A stretch of 64,000 nt of DNA from CAYOSF01 sp964406605 (GTDB lineage: Bacteria > Chloroflexota > Dehalococcoidia > DSTF01 > RBG-16-68-14), in contig CAYOSF010000009.1 of assembly GCA_964406605.1 (NCBI GenBank), positions 62,001 through 126,000 on the forward strand, read 5' to 3'. The position numbers and the translations under genes were made by a program. Of the stretch, positions 24,230 through 32,894 are shown one piece after another. Position 1 is the first letter of the stretch; the number at the start of each line of letters is the position of its first letter. Below the pieces are notes generated by a model. It worked only from the letters and a program-made list of their open reading frames with translations, searched no databases and was not told the origin of the DNA.

Positions 24230-26203
24230 ATGCGCATCTTGTGCTACGCGCTGGCATGGTCATTGGTCTTTCTCGGCGCTGTGGTTCAGAGGGACCGTAC
24301 CGCGCAGGCCCTCCCACTCGCGGGGGCTGATGTCCTACCTGTCGTGGGCACGGTCGAAGCGGTCAGCCTGCTGGGCGAGGAGCGCATTGCCCTCACGGGT
24401 TTGGTGCATCTCGAGCGATCACCGCCTCGCCTGGAGAATGCCGTCGAGGTGATGGACTTGACGATCACGAGCCTGGAGCTCCAAGGGGCGAGTTGGCTCG
24501 GCCTGATTTCCGTCGTCGAGCGCTCCGACGACGGGGGCGTCCCTGTGTCCGGCGGAGAGGTCCGCAGTCTTCGGCCGGGGCAGGAGTTCCCGGCTTCCAG
24601 CTTCCTTGATCTTCTGCTCGATGTCACGGCGTCCGCCAGTCCCGTTGGCGGCATCATGCTCCACAATGAGGCGCCCCTCCACCTCATCCCCCGGTGGAAC
24701 GGCCAGGAAGTGGCCCTCGACGCCTGGCCGCCCTTGGGCGTCACCTACGAGCTCGAGCCGGTCTACGGCGTGGACAATGATGGTGACACCAGCATTGACG
24801 AGGACACCGCCGACGACGACGGCGACGGCTTCATCGATGAGGACCGCCCGGGCCCCGATCCGGGTGTCCCCGAGACCGGAGCCGACTGCGGCGATGATGC
24901 AGACTGCGACGGGAAGGACGGGGAAGACCCGCCCATCGATCTCTGCACGCCGGACGTTTGCGACGCTGACGGGGACGGTCTCTTCGACGAGGACCCGGCG
25001 TGTATCCCTCTCTTCGGCCCGGACAACGCCCATCCCAAGCTGGGCTTCTGCGTTCGCACGTTCGCCCTGGAGATAGGGCCGGAGCTGCCGAGCTACTCCG
25101 TGGCACGCGGCGGTCCCTCCTTCCTCCACCCGGCCGACATCTTCGCCCTAACGCCTCTTCCCACGGAGGGGTCAGCCGGTACCTTCGACCAGGCCCCCTT
25201 CCTTCGCATCTCCTGCGCGAGTCTGGGGCTGAGCGCCGACGGCTGTGACGACGGTTCGGACGGCGACCAGGACGACCTGGATGCCCTCTCGTTCGGAGAT
25301 GATCTGCCGGCGGCCGGGGGGCCGGAGATCGATTTCTCCGTGGGGCCCGGCGCCCGGGGGGTGGCCGGCTCCGCAGTGGAGGTGCAATTCAACTGTCCTC
25401 CGGCGCTCCCAGGCGTTTCGCCTGAGCCGGAGCCGGACGAGTTCGGCTCAGTGTTGGACGGCACCAACTACCTGGTACTGGACGGCAACGGGCCGATCGG
25501 CGCTTGCTTGCCCGCCTTTCCGCTCGGCCTCGTCGAGGGGGCGACGGTGCGGGACAACCTGGACGGGCTGTATCAGGGCGATCCCTCCGCGGTGGATCGG
25601 GACGCCGACGGAGTGCCGGAGCTGCCGGTGTATTTCTCGCTTGGCGCCGCCTCGCCCTCGCTGGCTGCCTCCGGCCTGCTCCCCGCAGACGTTCTAAGGA
25701 CGGTGAACGGTGCGCCGCCCACTGCGTATGCCTCGGCGGCCGACCTTGGGCTGGAGGCGGGAGATGATTTGGACGCTCTCTGTCTTCGCGAAGACGGCGA
25801 CGGAGTCTACGGCGCGGGGGACATGGTGTATCTCTCGCTGACGCCGGGCTCGCCTACCCTTTCACGGATCGGAGCCGGCCCCGGAGACGTCTTGATCGCC
25901 GGTGACCCGCCTGCGGTCGTCCAGCGCGGCCGCTCCCTGGGACTGCTCGCCTCCGATGACGTGAACGCTCTCGGCTGCAGAGCGCTCTCCCCCCAGATAC
26001 AGTCTTTCGGGGATGTTGACTGCGATGGGATTGTGGACAGCGTCGACGCGGCGCTCGTCCTTCAGTACGATGCGGGGATCATCGACCTGCTATCCTGTGC
26101 CGAGAACGCGGACGTGAACCAAGATGGCGCCGTAGATAGCGGTGACGCCGCCCTGATTCTGCGCTTCACCGCGGGGCTTGAAGAACGTTTGCCAGTATCG
26201 TAG
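24230..26203 (+). CDS. Exported dockerin protein with Asp-rich calcium-type repeats
   Basis: From ATG 24230 the 657-residue protein begins with a signal peptide (MRILCYALAWSLVFLGAVV). GTG 24215 is an in-frame alternative; the ribosome site is weak for both. Residues about 183-260 contain Asp-rich loops such as VDNDGDTSIDED, DDDGDGFIDED and DADGDGLFDED, like thrombospondin type 3 or EF-hand calcium loops. The middle half (about 300-580) is not recognised, but repeats a short pattern with 'LEAGDDLDALCL' and 'LLASDDVNALGC'. The C-terminus (594-657) is a canonical type I dockerin with two DxDxDGxVDSxDAA loops. It has no sorting signal, so it should be secreted and held by a cohesin. No enzyme domain is seen. 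Confidence 0.82.
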   Translation: MRILCYALAWSLVFLGAVVQRDRTAQALPLAGADVLPVVGTVEAVSLLGEERIALTGLVHLERSPPRLENAVEVMDLTITSLELQGASWLGLISVVERSDDGGVPVSGGEVRSLRPGQEFPASSFLDLLLDVTASASPVGGIMLHNEAPLHLIPRWNGQEVALDAWPPLGVTYELEPVYGVDNDGDTSIDEDTADDDGDGFIDEDRPGPDPGVPETGADCGDDADCDGKDGEDPPIDLCTPDVCDADGDGLFDEDPACIPLFGPDNAHPKLGFCVRTFALEIGPELPSYSVARGGPSFLHPADIFALTPLPTEGSAGTFDQAPFLRISCASLGLSADGCDDGSDGDQDDLDALSFGDDLPAAGGPEIDFSVGPGARGVAGSAVEVQFNCPPALPGVSPEPEPDEFGSVLDGTNYLVLDGNGPIGACLPAFPLGLVEGATVRDNLDGLYQGDPSAVDRDADGVPELPVYFSLGAASPSLAASGLLPADVLRTVNGAPPTAYASAADLGLEAGDDLDALCLREDGDGVYGAGDMVYLSLTPGSPTLSRIGAGPGDVLIAGDPPAVVQRGRSLGLLASDDVNALGCRALSPQIQSFGDVDCDGIVDSVDAALVLQYDAGIIDLLSCAENADVNQDGAVDSGDAALILRFTAGLEERLPVS

Positions 26204-26257
26204 GCGGTATCGGAGCGTTTGAAGAGATGCAGGTGCTGTTGGCTAGGAGGTTGTCAC

Positions 26258-28402
26258 GTGGATGAGACCAACACACGACGACTCAGAGTATGGAGGCTGC
26301 TGCCGCTGCCGTTGATCGCTGCGGTGGTGACTGTGCTGGTGGTGGTGCTCGGCTTCGGCCACAACGCCCCCACCCCAGCGGCAGCCGATAGCACACCCAT
26401 TCCCGCGGCCGGCCTGGACTTCTCGCTCGGGATCGACGTGGACGGGGACACCGTGGACGACTGTGATACTCTTGGCGGCGCCGCGAAATGCATGGTCGAG
26501 CCCAACACCACGTTCACGCTGAAGGCGTACTTGGACAGTCTCCCGAACAAGATCAGCGGGTACGAGGGGTTCGACGCCGTCATCAACTACACCGGTGTAA
26601 GCTCGAAGGACAACGCGGACGCAAACCCGTGGCCCGCCTGCGTCTTTGAGGTGTCGTTCTATCTGCCGGGCACCGTGGCGGTTGGCTGCAGCATCGGCAT
26701 CGGTGCTCCCAGTTCTACGTACACCGGCGTGATCGCGACCAACGACTTTAACTGCGCCGCCACGCCCGTCTCGGCGACGCTTACTATGGTTCATGGCGTG
26801 GGGAACACGGTCCTGCACTCCGGCGGCCTGCAATACGGCGAGGGGGTTGGGACGACCGAGTCGCTGACCGTCAACTGCGGCGACGTGCCGACGCCGACGC
26901 CGACGATCACGAATACGCCGACGATCACTCCCACGCCGACCATCACACCGACGCCCACCATCACCGACACGCCGACGGTCACGCCGACGCCCACAAAGAC
27001 CCCGACGCCGACGAACACGCCCGAGCCCCCGCCCGACGTGGTTGTTGAGAAGACCGATCTCATCGAGCCCGTGAGGAGCGGCGGCAAGGTTCCCTATCAA
27101 CTGGACGTGCTGAATATCGGCCAGGATCCGGCGCTCGACGTGGAGGTGACGGACACCTTGCCGCCGGGCACTACGTTCCTTCCCGGCAGCTCCAGCCCCG
27201 AGTGTTCGGAAGGGTCGCCCGGCGTTGTTACTTGCAGCGCAGGCACGCTGGCCCATCTCGAGGGCGCGACCTTCGAGATCGAGCTGATCGCGCCCGCGTT
27301 TAAGGAGGACGCGCGCATCCGGAACGAGGCGGAGGTGAGCGCGAGCAACGAGCCGTTCGAGAATTGGGGCAACAACCGCGACTTCGAAGAGACCGTGATC
27401 CTGGGGGTGGAAGCGGACCTGGCCCTGCAAAAGACCGACGACCCGGACCCGGTGGATTCCGAAGGCACGCTCACGTACACGCTCGTAGTGGACAACAACG
27501 GGCTCCATGACGCGGAGAACGTGCTGATCAAGGACAACCTCCCGGACGGCGTCGTGTTCCAGCCGGACCCGGCGAGCAGCCCGGAGTGCGCAGCCGCCGG
27601 TGGTACTCCAGACGGTGACATCGGAGAGCTTGATGTGCTCTGCAGCCTGGGTACCCTCCCGGTTGACGAGCAGGCGTCCGTCCAGATCGTCGTGACCGCT
27701 CCCTTGCTGAAGCGTGACGGCCTCATCAAGAACCTGGCGTTCGCCATCGCCGACAACGAGCCCTTTGCCTATACGGGCGACAACCTGGCCATCGCGAACA
27801 CGGTGGTGATGGCGCCCCCGCCGGACTTGGTCCTGGAGAAGACGGACTCAGCAGACCCCGTCCGGCGCACCGGCTACTTCAGTTACCTGCTGACCGTGAC
27901 CAACATCGGCGGCGGCGACGCGCTCGATGTGCTTGTGCTGGATTTCTTCCCGCAGACCTCCATCGACGGCCGTCCCCAGCCCGTCACTCTGGTCAACGCC
28001 AAGGGCGCGGACTGCGCCGAGCTGGACGGCACGCCTGGGGTTCTGTGCCAGGTGGACGAGATCCCCGGCAACGGGGGCCAAGCGGTCATCGAGCTCAACG
28101 TCCGCGCTCCCACGGTGCTGCAGCAGACGGTCCTGACCAACAACGCGGGCGCCGCTGACCCGGACGAGCCGGGCGACCCGCAGGGCAACAACGCCGCCAG
28201 CGAGGACACCAAGATCCAGGCCTGCTTCGACGTGACGGGCGATAGCAGGGTGACCATCCACGATGTTCTCAAGCTGATCGATATCTACTTCGCCCATGTC
28301 GGAGACCCGGAATACGACCTGCTCTACGACTACGACGGAGATGGCATTGTGACCATCATCGACATCAGCATCGCGCTGGACCACTACTTCCAGCTCTGCT
28401 AG
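26258..28402 (+). CDS. Exported protein: IGIGA domain, Thr-Pro linker, three DUF11-type repeats, dockerin
   Basis: The 714-residue protein starts at GTG 26258 behind CTAGGAGG. A signal/anchor helix covers about residues 12-32. The first domain (about 50-210) has the locus-specific pattern with FSLGIDVDGD, a WPACVF motif, CSIGIGAPSSTYTG and a closing LTVNCG. A Thr-Pro linker follows, then three repeats opening with VVEKTDLIEPV, LALQKTDDPDPV and LVLEKTDSADPV, each about 125 residues. These match the DUF11/CARDB-like surface repeats seen in many bacterial stalk proteins. The C-terminal 54 residues are a dockerin with loops DVTGDSRVTIHD and DYDGDGIVTIID. It is probably an elongated secreted protein that docks on a cohesin. 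Confidence 0.82.
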   Translation: MDETNTRRLRVWRLLPLPLIAAVVTVLVVVLGFGHNAPTPAAADSTPIPAAGLDFSLGIDVDGDTVDDCDTLGGAAKCMVEPNTTFTLKAYLDSLPNKISGYEGFDAVINYTGVSSKDNADANPWPACVFEVSFYLPGTVAVGCSIGIGAPSSTYTGVIATNDFNCAATPVSATLTMVHGVGNTVLHSGGLQYGEGVGTTESLTVNCGDVPTPTPTITNTPTITPTPTITPTPTITDTPTVTPTPTKTPTPTNTPEPPPDVVVEKTDLIEPVRSGGKVPYQLDVLNIGQDPALDVEVTDTLPPGTTFLPGSSSPECSEGSPGVVTCSAGTLAHLEGATFEIELIAPAFKEDARIRNEAEVSASNEPFENWGNNRDFEETVILGVEADLALQKTDDPDPVDSEGTLTYTLVVDNNGLHDAENVLIKDNLPDGVVFQPDPASSPECAAAGGTPDGDIGELDVLCSLGTLPVDEQASVQIVVTAPLLKRDGLIKNLAFAIADNEPFAYTGDNLAIANTVVMAPPPDLVLEKTDSADPVRRTGYFSYLLTVTNIGGGDALDVLVLDFFPQTSIDGRPQPVTLVNAKGADCAELDGTPGVLCQVDEIPGNGGQAVIELNVRAPTVLQQTVLTNNAGAADPDEPGDPQGNNAASEDTKIQACFDVTGDSRVTIHDVLKLIDIYFAHVGDPEYDLLYDYDGDGIVTIIDISIALDHYFQLC

Positions 28403-28738
28403 CGCGGTCTGTTTAGAGAATGGGGAAAGGGAGTGCCGCCTAACGGGACGCCAGAGGGGACGCGGAGGGAGTTCTCAGCACATGACGCTGCCTGGGAGAG
28501 TCGCAGTGAAGCTGGAAGCGTGGGCAACGCGCTCCGCTTCAGCGACCCGGGAGAGTGCCTTCAGAGACGGGAAGAGCCGCCCCTGGAGGGGTTCTCGGGC
28601 TCTCCGTCGGCGTCAGGATTTCTCTCCGGGCCGATGACGGCGATGCAGACCGTAAGGCTTCTCAGCGCTGTCGTTCGCGGCTGTTTGCTCGCGTTTTCGC
28701 GCCCGGACGTCTATTGGGCCTTTTCCGGGAAGGATCGC

Positions 28739-28767
28739 TTGACAAAACGGGGGCTTCGTGATATATC
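28739..28767 (+). promoter_or_regulatory. Strong sigma-70-type promoter of the 28987 gene
   Basis: A perfect TTGACA (28739-28744) is followed after 17 bases by TATATC (28762-28767). It lies about 220 bases before the start codon. Confidence 0.7.
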
Positions 28768-28777
28768 AATAGGGCTG

Positions 28778-28794
28778 GTGGAATTATATTCCAC
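28778..28794 (+). repeat. Perfect palindrome just after the promoter (possible operator)
   Basis: GTGGAAT, TAT, ATTCCAC forms a seven-base perfect inverted repeat at about +5 to +21 relative to the expected start. This is a classic repressor position; it could also be a leader hairpin. Confidence 0.55.
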
Positions 28795-28986
28795 AGAGTC
28801 CCCGCTTTGGGCAGCAGGATAGCTGCGTGACGTGTACAATCACCGACCCCGCCCGGTCGATTGACGGAAGAGTTGTTGTAGTGTTGGCCCCTACCTCGCT
28901 AGGGCCGCGAAAGGGGGGATGTGGAGATCAAAACCAGGGTACCGACAGGTAGGGAAGTAATCACTTCTCGGTAGGAGGTCAAAAAC

Positions 28987-30372
28987 GTGACATCAATTGG
29001 TAGGTTCAAGGTACTGGGGCTGCTTGCCGTGCCGATCCTGGCGCTTGTAGTCGCAGTCATGGTTCTTAGCTGGGGCCACAACACCAGCACCACGGCCCAG
29101 GCAGTGGACGAGGTGGACTTCTCCATCGCGGTCAACAGCTGCACCGCCGCCAAGTGCGACGTGGCCGAGGACAGCGCCTTCGATGTGAATGTCTACCTCG
29201 ACGACATCTCCGGCCTCCCCTCCGGAGCGTATGACGCCTTGGCTGCCACGGTGACCTACTCCGGCAGCCTCACCTCCAACGGTAGGCTGGACATTGTCTG
29301 GCCGGATTGTGTGTTCGAGGCCAACGCTCCTGGTGCCGGATTTGAGAACGCCGGTTGCTCGATTGGTATCGGCGCTCCGTCCTCCACCTTCACAGGGCTG
29401 ATCGCCACGGGCAGCTTCCAGTGCCCCTTGGGCGGCAGTGGCGCCGTCGGTCTGCTCCACGGTGCGGCGGACACGCTGGTCATCGGCAGCGACAGCACCA
29501 CGTACTGGGAGTCGGGCCCCGACTCGATCAACGTGAACTGCGTCCCGCCGCCGACCCCGACGCCTGTGCCGCCGACCCCGACGCCGCCGGCGTACCCGCC
29601 GATGGTCAAGGTCCCGGCGCTCCAGAACGAGTTCCTGGAGCGACAGGGCGTCAAGATCCCGCCTGTGAACTGCCTCGCCGGCAGTGACGCCGCGGTGATC
29701 GAGGAGCAGATCAACTTCTTCCCGGGCCTCATCGACCCGAAGGACCCTGGTGCTCTTCAGGAGCTGGGTGCCTTTGAGTTCGAGGTCCACTTCGACGCCA
29801 ACAAGGTCTGTGTCGAGATCCAGCCGGCCGAGTTGTCGCCTGACCAGGTCTGCATCGTTGAGGACGCCACCAACTCGGCGCTCGAGGGCGTGGCCCGCGT
29901 CGGCTGCGTGACCGTGGGCAAGGCCAACCCGATGGCGACCGAGACGGACTACCCGGTGGTTCTGGCCACGCTCCTAGTTCGCCCGCAGCCTGACGTTTAC
30001 TCGCAGGCGAAGCCGAACCAGGACAACGGTGTCGTGGTGCAGCTCAACGACGTTGGTTGTGAGCTCTCAGACCTGCAGGGTCACCCGGTACCGGTGTTCT
30101 CGTGTGAGGACGCGGACGTGACGTTCCGCTACCTGGAGGGTGACGTGACGGCGGACTGCTCAGTGGATGCTCTGGACACGCAGTCCATCGCGTTCCGCTG
30201 GGGCGCGGAGAAGGGCAGTCTGATCTACTCCGACTTCATGAACCTGGAGCCTTCGGGCACGCAGGCCGACAATGACATTGACATTAAGGACCTGCAGTTC
30301 GTGTTTGGTCGGTTTGACAGCACCTGCGCGAACCCGTGGCCAGCACAGGAGCCGGTCAACCCAAAGGGCTAG
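28987..30372 (+). CDS. Exported two-domain protein: IGIGA domain plus scaffoldin-type module with dockerin-like end
   Basis: The 461-residue protein starts at GTG 28987 behind TAGGAGG. After a signal helix (about 8-28) comes the IGIGA domain (about 40-185): LDDISGLPSGAYDALAATV, WPDCVF, CSIGIGAPSSTFTG and INVNC. A short Thr-Pro linker follows. The second half begins VPALQNEFLERQGVKIPP and is closely related to the sixth module of the scaffoldin. It includes VCIVEDATNSALEGVAR, CELSDLQGHPVPVFSC and RYLEGDV, ending in a divergent dockerin-like pair (385-447) with a long insertion between the two Asp-rich loops. There is no sorting signal. The strong promoter, long leader and following terminator suggest a highly expressed structural protein. 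Confidence 0.82.
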   Translation: MTSIGRFKVLGLLAVPILALVVAVMVLSWGHNTSTTAQAVDEVDFSIAVNSCTAAKCDVAEDSAFDVNVYLDDISGLPSGAYDALAATVTYSGSLTSNGRLDIVWPDCVFEANAPGAGFENAGCSIGIGAPSSTFTGLIATGSFQCPLGGSGAVGLLHGAADTLVIGSDSTTYWESGPDSINVNCVPPPTPTPVPPTPTPPAYPPMVKVPALQNEFLERQGVKIPPVNCLAGSDAAVIEEQINFFPGLIDPKDPGALQELGAFEFEVHFDANKVCVEIQPAELSPDQVCIVEDATNSALEGVARVGCVTVGKANPMATETDYPVVLATLLVRPQPDVYSQAKPNQDNGVVVQLNDVGCELSDLQGHPVPVFSCEDADVTFRYLEGDVTADCSVDALDTQSIAFRWGAEKGSLIYSDFMNLEPSGTQADNDIDIKDLQFVFGRFDSTCANPWPAQEPVNPKG

Positions 30373-30463
30373 GACTGGCAAGGCTGAGGTTCATACCGTA
30401 ACGTAACCTGAAGCGGTTGCGGAGGTAGAAAAGAGAGTCCAACAGGTCAAGGATTGACCACAA

Positions 30464-30516
30464 GGGCGGGGGAGACCCGGGCTGAAAAGCCCGGCGGCTC
30501 CCCCGCCCCTTCTGTC
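30464..30516 (+). terminator. Strong hairpin terminator
   Basis: GGGCGGGGGAG (30464-30474) pairs with CTCCCCCGCCC (30498-30508), and inside it CCGGGCT pairs with AGCCCGG around GAAA. A TTCTGTCT tail follows. It ends the 28987 transcript. Confidence 0.75.
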
Positions 30517-30726
30517 TATGTGGTGGATGCATCGGCCGGGGACGCCGGCCCACCATCCGCGGTGGCTGCCCGGACCTGGATAAGGGAGGGGGCAGCGGCG
30601 AAGGACCGGCGTGGTTCCCGCCGCCCTGGGATCGCCCCAGCGGGACATCTGAACGATGGGAGAGAGGAGGCATGGCGCCGTTACGATCGGGCCGCCTCCA
30701 CCGTTTGTGGGGATAGGAGGTATTTG

Positions 30727-31701
30727 TTGGCCAGAGGCGCATTGCACTCGTTCCCCACGCGCTCTTTCTTTGTGGCGCTTGTGCTTCCGGTGCTGATGAT
30801 AAGCGCGCTGATGTCCGCCTCGCAGGCGGGCGCCCAGACTTCGGAGGGGACGGTACACATCGTGCCGGGGATCTCCAGCGTCGCTGCCGATCAGGGTACG
30901 TTCACTGTGTTCATCGAGCTGGAGGATCTGAACCACCACGGCACGCTCGCGTATGACGACAACCGGGACACGGTTCCCGACCGGCAGGTGGAGTCAAACG
31001 GTCTTGCCGCATTTGAGTTTGGTCTTGTCTACGACCCGACCGTGCTGGCGCTGGCTGGGGTGGAGCAGGGGCCGGCCTTGGGGCGGTCGGGCCGCACCTT
31101 CGAGTGTCTGCCCCCGATCGAGAAGCCCGGTAGCATACGCTTCGGGTGTCTTTCCTTCGGGCCGGAGCCTCCCGGCACGCAGGGCACGCTTACACTCGCC
31201 AGTGTCGCGCTACGTCCGGTCGGGCCCGGGACCAGCCCTCTCCTGCTGGATGCTGTGCTCGCCGGACCTCTCGGGAGCGATGACGTACCCGTGACTGTAA
31301 AGGGCGGCTTGGCGCGCGTCGCGGGCCGTCCGCCCGCGACCGCTGTGCCCACGTTCGCCGGCGGCGAGGCCACGGCCACCGTCTCCGGGCCTAATGGCGC
31401 TTCGTTCCAAACGCCGGCACCCGCGAACGGCACGGCGACCGCGCCGGCCCTTCCTGAAGGCAGCCCGACGCCGGGCGGCGCGACCGCTGCGTCTGCTGAT
31501 GGCGCTGAGAAGACGGAAGAATTGACGGCGCTCGGACAGGATTTCGAAGCGCAAAACGGGAGTTCGGCCGGGAGCGACGGCAGCTCAGCGGGGCGTGCGC
31601 TGCTCTGGTCGGTAGGCGCGGCGGGGGGCTTGGTGGCGGCTGCTGCTCTCGGGCTGGCCGTCGTTGTCTGGCGCCGACGGAGGCATGCAAGTGGGGCGTA
31701 A
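30727..31701 (+). CDS. Membrane-anchored single-cohesin protein
   Basis: The 324-residue protein starts at TTG 30727 behind ATAGGAGG; an in-frame extension to 30454 would run through the terminator region and is rejected. A signal peptide ends near AGAQTSEG (residue about 37). One cohesin-like domain follows (about 40-195), with ESNGLAAFEFGLVYDPTVLALAGVE, GPALGRSGRTFECLPP and the second Cys in IRFGCLSF. The linker is rich in Ala, Thr, Gly and Pro. The C-terminus is a hydrophobic helix (LLWSVGAAGGLVAAAALGLAVVVW) followed by RRRR and has no LPxTG. It is therefore likely held by a transmembrane anchor, like an anchoring scaffoldin that could bring dockerin proteins to the membrane. Confidence 0.8.
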   Translation: MARGALHSFPTRSFFVALVLPVLMISALMSASQAGAQTSEGTVHIVPGISSVAADQGTFTVFIELEDLNHHGTLAYDDNRDTVPDRQVESNGLAAFEFGLVYDPTVLALAGVEQGPALGRSGRTFECLPPIEKPGSIRFGCLSFGPEPPGTQGTLTLASVALRPVGPGTSPLLLDAVLAGPLGSDDVPVTVKGGLARVAGRPPATAVPTFAGGEATATVSGPNGASFQTPAPANGTATAPALPEGSPTPGGATAASADGAEKTEELTALGQDFEAQNGSSAGSDGSSAGRALLWSVGAAGGLVAAAALGLAVVVWRRRRHASGA

Positions 31702-31764
31702 GGGACCGAGTTCTCAGCCGCCACCTGTTTCCTGTGGGGAGTCCAGTAACGGGAGGTGATGGAC

Positions 31765-32529
31765 ATGAAGGCTCTAGCAACAGCACTCCGGAGAGCGGCG
31801 AAGTTCTCGCTCATTGCGTCTGCCGCCGTGATCGTTGCCCTCGCTCTGGCGCGCGATGGGCGTCCCGCCGCCGCGGACGGCGCCGGGGAGATCGTCATCA
31901 GCCAGTCCGATACGGCTCCAACCCCGGTGACTTCGTTGGTCCTCATGGCCGGCGGGGAGCCTCTGGATCTGTACGTCTGGATCAAGAACCTCGTCTACCA
32001 GGGCGGAGCGAGCGCCTTTCAGGTCAAGTTCACCTATGCGGGTGATATCGTTCACGTGACCCACATTTATCCGGACACCGCCTGGCTGGGCCAGACCGGC
32101 CGTTCGGTCGCGTGTCTGGGCGCCGGTATCGACAACGAGCAGGGCGAGGCGTACGTCACCTGCAATACGCTCCAGATCCCGCCGCCTTACGGACCGGAGG
32201 GAACCGGGAAGCTGGCGAAGATTACCGTGGCGCCGATGTCAGAAGTCGCTCTGACGGCCCTCGATTTCACGGTGTACACGTGGCTGGTCGACACGCCCCC
32301 GAACCCGGACGACATCCAGCAGATACCGGTCAAAGCCCCTGCGGTCACCGTCCAGGTAGCGCACTGCGCGGACTTCGACGGAGGGGGAGTGCGCGTGGCG
32401 GATATCCTGTACGTCGTGCAAAGGTACTTTGGCACGGACCTCACCGCCGACTTGAACAAGAGCGGCAATGTCAATGTGAGCGACATTCTCATCAGCGTGC
32501 AGGAGTACTTCCAGGACTGCCCGGCGTGA
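31765..32529 (+). CDS. Exported cohesin-dockerin protein
   Basis: The 254-residue protein has a signal peptide (about 1-36) and one cohesin-like domain (about 40-195) with the variant signature AWLGQTGRSVACLG and a following CNTLQIPP. The C-terminal dockerin (202-254) has loops DFDGGGVRVADI and DLNKSGNVNVSDI. A protein with both a cohesin and a dockerin is an adaptor: it can dock onto one scaffold and receive another protein. ATG 31765 lies eight bases after GGGAGG; ATG 31759 is a close alternative. It follows the membrane-anchored cohesin gene by 63 bases and probably shares its transcript. A hairpin terminator follows. Confidence 0.83.
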   Translation: MKALATALRRAAKFSLIASAAVIVALALARDGRPAAADGAGEIVISQSDTAPTPVTSLVLMAGGEPLDLYVWIKNLVYQGGASAFQVKFTYAGDIVHVTHIYPDTAWLGQTGRSVACLGAGIDNEQGEAYVTCNTLQIPPPYGPEGTGKLAKITVAPMSEVALTALDFTVYTWLVDTPPNPDDIQQIPVKAPAVTVQVAHCADFDGGGVRVADILYVVQRYFGTDLTADLNKSGNVNVSDILISVQEYFQDCPA

Positions 32530-32556
32530 CGCTTCGGGAATGACTTGATGCCCGGG

Positions 32557-32580
32557 GAGCCGCCCGCCCAGGGCGGCTCT
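32557..32580 (+). terminator. Hairpin terminator after the cohesin-dockerin gene
   Basis: GAGCCGCCC and GGGCGGCTC pair perfectly around GCCCA; the T-tract after it is weak. Confidence 0.5.
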
Positions 32581-32894
32581 CACTGCGTCCAGAGGCCCGA
32601 TCGCCCGCGTTGCGCCGCCTTGTTTCCTCGCTTGCGCTCTTGCGCCTCGTGCCGGAGAGTATTATTGTTGCGGTGTCGCATGGCGTAACGCGCCGGCGCA
32701 GGTTCGGCGCGAGGGTATCGCTATAGCTTGCGATGCGCTACGCTAAGCGACAGGCCGCACTATAGGGTACGCAGGCCGATGTGCGATGGGAAGCGAACAC
32801 AGCACCGACCTTGCTACCGAAACGGACTCCCTGTGCGTCGGTTTCACATAGGCCGGCCAAGAGACCCGAGGAGACCGAGAGGAGGGAACCTGAG
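32581..32894. other. Gap upstream of the three-gene IGIGA cluster
   Basis: Contains AT-containing short motifs such as TATTAT near 32661 and TATAGG near 32761 that could be -10 boxes, but no well-spaced -35. No gene is supported. Confidence 0.4.

Larger units (their letters stand above)
28403..28986. other. Long regulatory gap upstream of the 28987 gene
   Basis: The 584 bases contain the best promoter of the locus and a perfect palindrome. The roughly 200-base transcribed leader also holds a GGCCC/GGGCC hairpin near 28890-28912. An open frame at 28433-28822 lacks a ribosome site and codon character, so I do not call it. Confidence 0.5.

Noticed and set aside
28433..28822. A 129-codon open frame before the 28987 gene.
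   Set aside because: No ribosome site and no domain; it runs through the promoter and palindrome of the next gene.
30454..30726. Extension of the single-cohesin protein to the first start codon of the frame.
   Set aside because: It would translate through a strong terminator hairpin; TTG 30727 has a clear AGGAGG site followed by a signal peptide.
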